Shown here: one piece after another, positions 23,791-34,600 of the stretch
How the letters are laid out: every line of letters starts with the position of its first letter
How positions within the stretch are numbered: the stretch's first letter is position 1
Notes under the pieces: generated by a model
Database searches by the model: none
The model's input: the letters and a program-made list of their open reading frames with translations, nothing else
Told to the model about the DNA's origin: nothing
NCBI RefSeq assembly: GCF_947179165.1
Contig: NC_077248.1
Coordinates: 15,600,256-15,664,255, forward strand
Direction of reading: 5' to 3'
DNA length: 64,000 nucleotides
Origin: Solanum dulcamara
Taxonomy: Eukaryota; Streptophyta; Magnoliopsida; Solanales; Solanaceae
Position numbers and translations under genes: made by a program

Positions 23791-24718
23791 TCTATAAAAA
23801 CAAATTTAGTCAAAGTAGGGATGCATTTTACGTTTCATGGTAATTAAAACTAGTTGGTCAAAGAACTTGTCAGTTACACACATTATTATAGATTTTTTTT
23901 TATTTATTTACTTTTATTGTTAGTTTGTGTTCAAGACAGTAACGTACAAAAGTAAAGTAAATTGGAAAGGTAGAAATAAGAAATTCTTAAAAAGAAAAGA
24001 ATAAATATTCAAGACTATTAAATTCATTGTGTGTCCTTAAGGAATTTAATTTACTGTACTTGATGTTATGGATTAGTTTTTTTCAGGATAAAACGGATAT
24101 AAACTTCAGTAACTTTAACGAACTCAAAAGTTAGCAACAATTCACATGAAGACTCGATTTTTATTTGTAAGAAAATAGCAAAAAAAGTAAATTCAATGTA
24201 AAAAACTGAGGAAAACCTCACTACATATAGCCAACGATCTGGGTTGAAGAGATGAGAATTCACTTGTTCAGAATAGAGGTGGTGTATGTTGGAAGAAAAA
24301 TGTTTGTTTGCAAGGAACATATACTTAATTAATTGATGAGAATAATAAATAAATTTTATATAAAAAATTATCAATCAATCAAAGTCAAACAAGAACAACG
24401 GTTGCGCGAAGGAAGACCTCTTCTAAACTCTTTAATAACTAGACCAGGTATTTCTTATTAAAAGTATAAAAGATTTCATCTTCACCACCAATAAAAAAGA
24501 AATGCATTTTATTTTTCTTCCATTTTCTCAATTCACATTACCCCCTTTCTTCTAAGGCTTACCGTAGAAAATATCCAACAACTTTTACCTTTACTTTAAT
24601 AAAAATTGAGAGAGAAGAAAAAATAATAGTACTAAATTAAGATCAAATAATAAATATAATTTAGTCAAATTATTTTTAATTGCTAATTATTTAAGGAATG
24701 TGTCCTTTGGGAAGATGC

Positions 24719-24840
24719 CTATACAGCTCAGGTATGTGTTGTCTCTAAAACGCATTTAATTAATTTGCACGTTGCAGGCACGTCTATTTAATTTCTCGTA
24801 CGATTTCGGTTACGATAATTAGTTTGACAACAATATGTAA
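24719..24840. repeat. Empty counterpart of the copia insertion site
   Basis: 'acagctcagg' then TATGT (24733-24737) then 'gttgtctctaaa' aligns with 'acagctcagg...TATGT' | copia | 'TATGTattgtctctaaa' at 11385-11403/16940-16957. The retrotransposon is absent here. Confidence 0.88.
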
Positions 24841-24893
24841 TCATTTTTTGTTTCGGACAAATGTTATCAAACTCTTGCAAGTGATCCTATATA

Positions 24894-25145
24894 TTCCCTC
24901 CTTCTAAATTTATTTCTCTTGTTTTTTTTAATTTGTTTTAAAAAATATTTTTTATATATATTTTTGATAATTTTTTAATTCTATTTTTTCACATGATATG
25001 CATGTTTGAAGCCATAAAATTAAAGGATATTTTAATATAATTGACATATCTTTAATTTAAGAGTACAAAATATAAATTTTTTCTTTACTTTTTAAAATTT
25101 TATTTCAAGTTAAAACTAGATAAATGAATTGAAACGGATCGAAGG
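24894..25145. mobile_element. Mariner/Stowaway-like MITE (252 bp)
   Basis: Left end 'ttccctccttctaaatttat', right end complementary ('...gaattgaaacggatcgaagg'), flanked by TA on both sides. The CCCTCC...TTTATT ends resemble the common plant Tc1/mariner MITE terminus. No open frame. Confidence 0.65.
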
Positions 25146-25147
25146 TA

Positions 25148-25729
25148 TGTATTATGTACAATTGTGAACTTTCTGGTTGGAATTACATAAACTCTAGCTA
25201 CATTTATGAACATTCTCTAAGAAAAAAGTTCGACATAATTAGGGGTTGTCATGAATTAAGTTTAGCGCCGATACTATATTTAACTACTATCAAGTTGCCA
25301 CGAGAATTCTTTTATATATGGCGACTTTTCTTCTTTCTGTTGGGACTTTAGCCGCTTTAAAATCTCATTTCTTGTATTGAATTCCAATTATAACAATAAG
25401 AAGTAAACGACGATCAAATAGAATTAAGCCACGAAGAAAGACCTATAGGACATATGGAGATTAAGTGGGCTTTGGCCATAAAAATTATGAGTATTTGAAA
25501 AGAGTAATTTTTGTTTGTAAAGTTAAAAAATAATATTTGAAAATTGAAATTTTATTTGTCATGAATACAAAGTTGGAGTTGGTTTTGAATTTTTGTGAGT
25601 AATTAAAGTGAAAAGGTGTAAATAACTTTTTGGTGTTTTTCAAATGTAGCGATACTTCTTGTCGTTATGGATGCGCTAATGGTGAAAGAAAGTGAGTGAG
25701 AAAAATTCTAGATTTGGGAGTTAAAAATT
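25148..25729. other. No gene recognised
   Basis: AT-rich; a 65-codon frame at 25154 has no recognisable domain. Confidence 0.45.
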
Positions 25730-26029
25730 TCAGGCTAGGCTAGGTTCTGACGATTTTTGAGTGAGGTGAAGCCTACGGCAATCCGAAAAAGAATTGGATA
25801 AAATGTCTAAGTTTGGGTTGACTTTTCTGTTACCTAAGACGTTAAGGAATCTGTAGGAGTTTTCGGCAGTAAATTCAAGTGAGTAGAACTCTCGATATCG
25901 AACTTGATGTGAAAAAGTTGGTTTGAAACCTCAAGATTCGAGGGTGTGTTGTGAAATGAACAATTTTTGAGAGATTTCTGAGTTTCCATACATGCAAGTC
26001 ACTACAGCGCGTGACATGCCGTTGCAATG

Positions 26030-26110
26030 GGTGTATTTATTCCCGCTATAGAGGGTATTTCCGCTACAGCGGGGGCGGTATAACGGGATTGGGCCGTTAT
26101 AGCGGGGTTG
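26030..26110. repeat. Series of GC-rich 'CGCTATAGCGGG' blocks
   Basis: 'cccgctatagagggt', 'ccgctacagcggg', 'cggtataacggg', 'ccgttatagcggg' occur in succession: four diverged copies of a partly palindromic 17-20-bp unit, unusually GC-rich for the window. Confidence 0.65.
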
Positions 26111-26229
26111 GTCGCACTTTATCCAGATTAATCCTTAAAGCCGCTCATTATTTCGCAAGAACATTTTGGAAAGTATAGAGACGACCTAGGGTGATTTTCT
26201 TCAGTTTCCATCGAAATCATCCTAAAGAT

Positions 26230-26309
26230 AAGTAAATTACTCTCCTAACTTGGTACTTTGATTTCTGGGAAGTAAATTACTCTCCTAACTTGGTACTTTA
26301 ATTTCTAGA
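26230..26309. repeat. 40-bp tandem duplication
   Basis: 'aagtaaattactctcctaac' plus 20 more bases occurs at 26230 and again at 26270 with one or two differences. Recent-looking replication slippage inside the LTR. Confidence 0.85.
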
Positions 26310-26859
26310 CCTTAGAGGTAGTAATTATGGCCCTAGGAGAGGGTTTGACCTCATCCTAAGATGAAAATAATTGGGTGTAAGACCTTGAGTTATTTATAAA
26401 AACGGATATTCTTGATTTATTTACTATATTCATGACTAGTATAACTAGGAAATTGATAGTTTTAGGTGAATTAATGGTGGAAAAGTCTGGATTAGGTGGG
26501 AAGATCATGAGTTTGACCTGAGATTGGAGATTAAGTTATAATCCGAAAATATTTAACCATTTGTGATTGATTGTTATACTTGTGTTGTTATTTCTAGATG
26601 AAAATCAAGTTAGAATTCATAACAGGGGGAAGGATTAGCTTCATTCGAGGTAGGTGATAGTTATTTATTTTTCAAGTTATATAATGTGTACATGTTAATT
26701 GTTTCTGTAGTTTATCTGTACAATGCATGTTGGTGAAAACATAAGGGGTGAATGTGAAATGATATTGTGTTGTCAATCACATATAATGAACATGTTTAAT
26801 TTGATTGTGGATTTACAAATGTAGTTATTTCATTTTGATTATGACTGTGTGATGTCTGT

Positions 26860-27056
26860 GGTTCATTGGTTGGCTCTAGTACTATTTCTGATACAATTTA
26901 TCGGTTGGCTCGGGTACTACGCCTGGTACATAATACTATTGGTTGGCTCCGGTACGTACCACGCCCAGTACATGTTAGATTATTCATTGGCTTGGGTACC
27001 ACGTCTGATACAAATTACTATATGGTTGGCTCGTGTAGCACGCCTGATACATGTTT
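26860..27056 (+). repeat. Irregular tandem repeat, about 37-50 bp
   Basis: Five copies of 'ttggctcgggtactacgcct' followed by 'gatacat' and a variable AT spacer. It keeps two frames open (26849-27279), but the peptides are repeat products. Confidence 0.75.
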
Positions 27057-27476
27057 GATTTTTCATATATGTGTTGGTTCCTTGAGTGAATCAAATTTGT
27101 TCCTTGTGATGTGTTTATTATGTTGGTTCATGAGTGACCGGATTGTTGTGTTTAAATGGTGGGATGGTTCTTGTGAAGGCCAGGATTGCATGCTAAACAC
27201 CATAGTTTATGAATGGAATCATCATGTTGATGTTGTTGTGATGTTGGAAATGCCTTGTGTGATTGTTAAGTCAGTTTGATAACCAAGAGTCTAGTTTATG
27301 TTTGTTGATTTGGTTTATGTATCTGGTTGTCCTGGACTTACTATGTTTTAGTTACTTGCTTATATTTGTATATTTAGAGTTGATGATGATCATATCAATA
27401 CATTGTTGGTTTTGTGTATTAATACTACACCTGCTTTTTTTTGTTGAGTACAGGACATATTCAAGTGGCTGCTTTG

Positions 27477-28116
27477 CAGGGGCGACTCAACATAATGTGA
27501 GGCCTAAAGCAAAATTTTAATTAGAAGCCTAAAATTTAAATAATTCAATCTCATATTTATTTATTTAAAATTATTTTTCTAATTTTATCAATTCAATGTT
27601 GAAAAACATCCTTTTACTGAGGCAATTGTTATATGAATTCTTAACATAATTCTATAAATAATAAGTTGACAAATTTTAAATAACGATAAGTGTTAGAACC
27701 ATAAAATATGATTCAAGAAGTTGATAATTTGGTATACCTCACTTTAATGTGTTTGTTGTAGTGCTTGAAAATTTACGAAGAAATAAAATAGATAATTTAT
27801 AATTCACTTTGTTCAATACTTTTTGACTATTGATTCATATTTTTTGACAAAATATTACTCTAACTTATCAAAGATTTGAAGAAAGAGAATACAAAAGGAG
27901 TTAAAAAAATGTAAGAAGGGAAAACAACATTTTCTTGATTTCTTCTATTTGAATGGGATTAAAGAAAATAAAATAATATACATATTTTTATTATAAATAA
28001 TTAATTTTTATCTACAAAAATATACATATAATTTATTTTTGGTAAAAATCTGAGGCCCTTTAAAATTGGGGGCCTAAGACATATGCCTTATTTTTGTATG
28101 CATTGAGCCGGCCCTG
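27477..28116. mobile_element. hAT-type MITE, 640 bp, inside the LTR
   Basis: Ends: left 'caggggcgactcaa', right 'ttgagccggccctg' (its reverse complement is cagggccggctcaa), an imperfect 14-bp TIR starting CAGGG as in hAT elements. The 8-bp flanks are 'ctgctttg' (27469-27476) and 'ttgctttg' (28117-28124), one mismatch. The interior is AT-rich and non-coding, with 'ggcctaa' near both ends in inverse orientation. Confidence 0.8.
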
Positions 28117-28479
28117 TTGCTTTGCGACCTCAATTGTGACATGCACTTCATCTGAATTAAAGGGTGAGCTACTTCTTTCGGGTTGCTGTGGATTCCTTTT
28201 TCGTTCTTAGTCCATCTGTTCGACGTAGACTCTTTTGCTCTTTTGTTTTGATGTTGCATCTCCGTATTTTAAACTATGTAGAATTTGATACACGACTTTC
28301 AGGTTCTAAGGGGTTATTTTCATAAAATATTTTCTAAAGAATGCTACTTATAGATTTTGGAGTTCTTTTACTTCAAAATGTTGTTTTAAGACTCTTTAGT
28401 TGTGCGCATTGGCTTGGATAGTTGATTTTTTCACCGCGGTTTAGTGTGGGTGTCACTCACGGGGATTTGAATCGTGACA

Positions 28480-30181
28480 TTAAATTATTTAAAAAGTTCG
28501 AAATTCAATTTTTCCAAAATTTTATGGTACAAATTTTAAAAAATAAAAAAATTTCTTAGCCGTACTCTGTAGAGTTTAGACCATCCATCTTACCAATGCA
28601 AGAGGATTCCACTCAAAATACCATTACAGAATGCATTTTCGTGATTAGATCTTATGGAGTATTATTTATATTTTACTTAAATGGAGTGAAATAAGGGCGT
28701 TTGCATAAATGCCTAAAATAAACTTCTCGAAATAGGTGTTACTTTAGAAATTCAAGATAAAAATTTATGTTTTTTTTAATTATACTCTTAATTATATTCT
28801 ACTTTCTTAATAGTGTTCATTCTCAAGAAATATTTATTAAAAAGGGATAGTTTAGTAAACTACACATTGTATTTATTGATTTATTAATGGAAGCAATTTT
28901 TACTTATTTTGAGACTTAAGAAAGTATTTTTGAATGTTCAGTCAATATGAATATAATATATATATTCTCTTTCAATTGCAATTAAACATGGAAGATAATC
29001 AAATAGTTTCGAAAGGACCAGGAAAGAGAGTTGTTATCGTTTACAATAAGCTTTTTGACTCTTGGATTATATTTATTATTTTCGTTCTTAAGTGCAATCA
29101 ATAAAATAGAAGAACTAATAAATCAAGGACATAAAAATAAATATTGCATGAAGAATATCATACACTATTATTTTTTTTGAAATTATTTTATACTAAGAGT
29201 AGTGAAAGTAAGGAATGACCTTGAGAATTCAAACCTTCTACCGTCATAAACAATGTTGGTACCCTTGTTGTGATCTACACGATCATCATTCCCACTACAT
29301 ATAACATTTTCTGTTTATACAAATTTATGGATTTTCTAGAAAATTGGTTAATTTGTCTCTTAAATTAATATACTTATAATTTTAAATAAATAAAAAATAC
29401 ACCTCACATTCACACAGGCATATTCTCTAAACACACAGACACACACTCAAGGCAAGGGTGTGTTTGGTAAGCATTTTCTCTTGAAAAATAGGTGATTTTC
29501 ATACTATCATTTTAATAGCTCACCCTGGAGGCAGAATATGAATGACATGAAAATATTTGATAGATGATGTAAACATGATCTTAGTCACAACATAGATGAT
29601 ACATTGTATATATATATAGCCCAACATAGAGGTATTGGGAAGGCATGACATTTTATTATATGAATTTAATGATTAATCTTTGAGGAGGATATAAATAAAT
29701 TAAGTTTTCAGTAAAATTGATAGATTTTTGGTTAACTATGACTAGATAACACAGCTAGCAGCCTTTGAGATTCGATTCATGAAGGAGAGGGCTTATATGA
29801 CTACTGTCCTGCTATAAATTTAGTGGAAGGATGGAAACATAATAGGGAAAAACAGGTCAAATATTTTAACATGGTTCCTAAATTCATAGAAAAGGTTAGG
29901 GCTAGTTAGAAAGTAAAACTTAATTAATGGGAGAAAAATTATATTTCAACTGACTAGCTAAATTAAACAGACCTAAGAAAGTACTAATTAGAATTAGCAA
30001 AATTAGATTCAGTGATATAGAGCAAAAGGAAGATGAGGTCCTGAAGAAGTTGTACTTGTGTTAGGTCAAAATTCAACATATATATACTCAAGGAGTGCAC
30101 CACACTAAAATAAGTGGAACTAGCAATGCTTTCATTAAGTAGTATACAAAGCTTTTGAACACCAGAATGGAAGTAAGACAA
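28480..30181. other. No gene; AT-rich, possible MITE edge near 29455
   Basis: No coding domain. 'aagggtgtgtttggtaagca' at 29454 and 'tatcaaatacacctt' at about 30797 are weakly inverted and may be the two ends of one disrupted MITE around the LINE fragment. Confidence 0.4.
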
Positions 30182-30540
30182 TATTCAGACACATGTAATA
30201 GCAAGAGTCTTATTTGGGTTATGTTAGCTACACTCATTTATCACATATGGAGATCTAGGAATGAAGCCCTATGGAGCAATGTGGTTCCTACGCCACAGGT
30301 GATTGCGAAATAGATTTAACATGATAATAAATGCAGGATTTTCAACGTCATAGAGGAAAATAAAATGTACAAGACAAAGATTGAATAGAAGAACTTTATC
30401 AATAAGACATTGTACATGGTAGGCAATAAGAGTGATGAGGCTGGTCTGGAGTGCATTCTTAGATCTATTTGATTATATTTTGATCACTTTGGGGTGTGTA
30501 CTTGGAGTTTGTGTGGTATAAATAAAATCTATTTGTTTGG
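30182..30540 (+). pseudogene. LINE 3'-end fragment
   Basis: A broken frame reads approximately LATLIYHIWRSRNEALWSNV (30226-30290), then a stop-ridden continuation with 'RIFNVIEENKMYKTKIE'. This resembles the C-terminal tail after the reverse transcriptase in plant LINE ORF2 ('..IW..RN...W....P'). It is followed by a short 3' UTR-like stretch. The rest of the LINE is absent. Confidence 0.55.
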
Positions 30541-31609
30541 CCAAAAAAATAAGGATGGGGTGAGTTTGGGCTAGGAGTTGGGGGAGGTTTTGAGGTGGGG
30601 AGTTGCATGGCCAGAGGGTTGGGGGGTTGACTGACGGAGAAAAATAAAAATAATTATAGAATGCTATTTATGAAACTTGTGTTTTATTTATTATTATTTT
30701 CTCAATTTTAAAAAAAAATTATTTTTTTAGAAAAAGTATTTTTTCAAGATATTTTGACCAATCAATCAAAATATTTCTGAATATTTTTCTTTGTATCAAA
30801 TACACCTTAATGAAGTTACTCGGTAGGGCCACAGGGGCAAAAGGGAATATAATTATGTTTGATGTTAACGGGAAAAAAAAAAGCATTCCACTAAATGTTT
30901 TCACGTTATTTCAGGGGATCCATGATTAATCGATTGATGGATCTTTCAAACTTGTATTATACTAAGTAATGAATTGTTCTAATTTACACTAGCCAAGTCA
31001 CAATTAGATTATAGATCATGAGTTGTCATAAAACAGTTCTTAAGTGATTATTCAAATAATCAATTGATGTGTGATTATTCCACTTTAAGTGCTTTTGATT
31101 AATTCAAAATCGATCTTTCACAGTCCCATTATATTACCCTAAATTTCCATTTTTTGATTTTGTGTATGGGTGTCAAATGAGCGAGTTTCACTAAATTTGG
31201 ATCTAATATCTAAACAAAGTGACAAACCCCATAATACAAACAGCAAGAAGACCATTTATCATCCTTCAGAAAAACATATGCTTGATATGCTATATCTCAT
31301 TATGAAAAAATAATCAATAATATGTTACAACATAGAAAGAAGCCATATATGTACAAACCCCGATGGCAATTAGAGATTTGCAAGAAAACCATGTCCAGAC
31401 GTATCTCCATGTTGGTCAAGAAATCTTGGGAAAATCAAAGAAACCTTTCCCTCTAGTCATTCCCAAATTATGCACATAGGAAGAAATTGCCAGGCAGTTG
31501 TGAAGCTCAAGATCAATCAGCTTAAACGAGAAGGCGAGAACCTCATTCCCTCCATTGCACAAATCAAGTATCAGTTCTGATAGAACTTCCAGTTCTGCAA
31601 TCAACCTTT
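30541..31609. other. Downstream region of the NIPA gene, no further gene
   Basis: 30541-31320 shows no coding signal. 31330-31609 directly follows the NIPA stop codon on the minus strand and probably contains its 3' UTR; an open frame at 31416-31604 lies in it and has no recognisable domain. I cannot place the polyadenylation site. Confidence 0.5.
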
Positions 31610-34600
31610 CTAATTCTTTGCTAAGACACTATATGAGTCTAAGTATTCTGAATCATGCAACAGGATGTAATGTCCATCCTCTATAGCCTTTATGTGTTCC
31701 CCATCGTACCATGTAACAGTTCCTGCATAAACCAATTTAATGTTAGCCGTAGAAAAATACCAGTGCTAGCAGAATGAGCTATTACAGACTCCTTTTGGAC
31801 TTCTAGAGTAATCGCTTCCAGAGATGCATATCTAGATACGAAAAGTTCATATTCATATTTCAACTTCCCCTATGGTGATATAACATCAGAAGTACACATG
31901 TATGCTTCTGTCAAAAACGTGTTCAAGAGGCTTGGTGGTCATCCCAAATGGAATAGCTAGCAAGGATGTCAATATGTCAAATAATGACTAGAATATATTC
32001 TCCCTTGGTGACAATGCACCATACTTCGAAGGAACAAAGAAGTAGCAGTAATCACGCCTAGTTTATCATCAGTTTTTTAAAGGAGTGCAACAGAAAGATA
32101 CGATGACATCCTTGTTTTAGATAATAGGCAGCACAGTATCTAGAATGAACATATATTAATATGTGAGGCTTAGAGCTTCCAGTAAACTTTAGTCTTATCC
32201 ATACCTGGCAAAGTAACTGGTTCCTGTTCTCTAGTGACATGGAGCATGATTGTTCCTGAAAGTACTGTTATAAATCCACATATTGCAGAAACTATGTCGC
32301 TGTCACTTTGTCCTGCCCAGTCCTGCAAAGCGAGATGAATATTCATAATACCCTGTATCATATTCATAGAGGACCATAACAAAGAAGAGCTACAATTGAC
32401 AGAATACCTTGAACATTATAGCACTTGCGATGATGGTCATGGTGGTGAACATTACATAATATATTGGAGAAACAATTGCAGTGTTGAATGTATCCAGTGC
32501 CTATCAAAAGATGTATAGATATCAGAAATGCTTTTAAACTCCCCAGAGGGGACCACCTTAAATGATCCATAAAAAGCATACATGTGATTAACTTTAAAAC
32601 AAAATTACACATTTCGTGTTAATAGTACATGTAAAGATATGGCACCTGAGCCTAACTCAACCTCAAAAGCTAGCTCAAAGGAAGGAGGATTGGCCAATTC
32701 TTATAAGGGGTCCACTCATCTCATTAACCACCAATGTGGGACTTTTGTCATTCTTCACCAGCCCACCACACGCCTAGTGCTTAGCATCTGGTGCGTGGAC
32801 AATTTTAATTTCGGGGGCCCAACATTGAGTGAGACGGGTCCTGCTCTGATACCATGTAAAAATATGACACCTGGTACTAACTCAACCCCAAAAGCTAGCT
32901 CAAAGGGAGGAGGATTATCCAAGCCTTATAAGAAGTCCACTCATCTCATTAACCACCAATGTGGGACTTTTGTCATTCTTCAACATATTTAGACGAACTA
33001 ATCTTTTAGTCGTCCAGCAGCAGTCAAAAGGTTTTTTCAATCAACTATGCATCCCCCGTTCAGCTAATTACGAAAATTTAATACGACAATAGACCAGAAT
33101 ATTGTGCTACATTAGAAAACAGAACTACTTGTTTGAGATATCCAAAATTACGCTGCTCAATCGTTAAGCTTTTAATAAAGACCAACAAGTGACTCAAGGA
33201 ACTGAACTGTGATACCCTGTTTCTCAACATAGGATGAGAACAGGCACTCCTAGAGGACTGTGCAAAGTGCACATTAAACTATTCATGGGCATCTAATGAG
33301 GTTCATCAAAAAAAAATTCTTTAGCTGAATTATATTTCCAAATTACAAAAACATGAAAGAAACATAATCAAAGTCTGCAGTTCTGGAGATCGTTCTAGTA
33401 TAGTAGGGATCAATTCTCATTATCAAGTTTATGCTTCATGTTTCTGAAAAATACCTAGACGCAATATGGAAAAATTAGCACCAATAGAAGGAGTGCATAA
33501 AGCGGAATAATTTCTTTAATATCTAAATCTAAATGAATGATAGAAAATGTGCACATAGATCATAGATGTATGATCTAAACTACTCTCAGATATGGGCAAG
33601 CAAAGGTTTGATAGGTTGATAAGAATACATCAATTAAGAACAAATCAATCACAAATTAGTTGGGGTCGGCTTCTCAAATCCCCTGTATCCATTCCACTCT
33701 ATAGATAAAGTATTACCTTATTAAGGTAATTTAGCTGTGTGATGACACATATCACTGCAACAGAAAGAAAGAACCATGTCGGAGGATAAGCAACTTGACT
33801 AATTCCTTCCAAAGTAAGTTTTATTGCAATTCCAATAGCCTTTATGCTGACAATCTGCAAAGGACCATGAAAAAACTACAGCAACCAATCTCTGGACAAG
33901 GTAGGAAACTGTTGATATGTGCAAAACACACCACATCCAGAAAAAGTTTTGTGTCCACATTGCAGCTAAGAATAGTAGCTTAAAAGAAAACACAATTACC
34001 GTGAATGAACCCATTAAGGAACAGATTCCCAAATAAACCAGTATATTTGTCTGCCCATAGCGAGGCTCAAAATGCAAAATCAAAGCTAGCACCATTGATA
34101 ACGTTGCAGCTACATAAGCCAAAAATGCTGCAGACAGAGGCAGTAACGAAGAACTAAGTAATAACTTCTACAAGTGCGATAAGGTTTCTCTAACCTATGG
34201 CATGATAAACAGAAAAACATCTATGTTAAAGACACAAAATTCAAACCTGGTTGAGTTGCCAAAATCCAGATTTCTTGTAAAGAACCTGGCGTATTCTCCT
34301 GAGGTGCATGGATAACAATAACCACTGAGCCTACAATGCATGAAATGCATCCCAGTACACCTAATCTTTGCAATCGTTCTTTCAACATAAAGTGCGCCAA
34401 AATAGCACTATTCAAAGATTCATCAAGGTTAGTTTTGCCAACATTGCTCATGGTTCATTATTAGAGCTTACAAACAGTTCATAAACTTCAAAATCGTACC
34501 TGATAATTATACTCAAAACACCAAGAGGGGTCACCAGAACTGCTGGAGCATAAATGTAAGCCACAAAATTAGCCACCTCACCAATGATCACTGCATAATC

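Larger units (their letters stand above)
25730..28479 (+). mobile_element. Degenerate LTR of a Ty3-type element
   Basis: It ends with 'cacggggatttgaatcgtgaca' at 28479, the ending common to Ty3 LTRs here. The body holds blocks typical of such LTRs (CGCTATAGCGGG-like series at 26030-26110, tandem arrays, 'gtgacatgcacttcatctga'). The 5' boundary is not resolved, as no TG start with matching TSD was found. It was later hit by a hAT MITE (27477-28116). Confidence 0.55.

Noticed and set aside
26849..27520. Open frames with Trp/Leu-rich peptides
   Set aside because: They follow the tandem repeat in the decayed LTR.
31416..31604. 62-codon minus-strand frame after the NIPA stop codon
   Set aside because: Lies in the probable 3' UTR, no domain; the NIPA frame ends properly at 31610.
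32639..32992. 117-codon frame inside NIPA intron 6
   Set aside because: It spans the two TRIM LTRs and repeats itself, so it is a product of the element's direct repeats.
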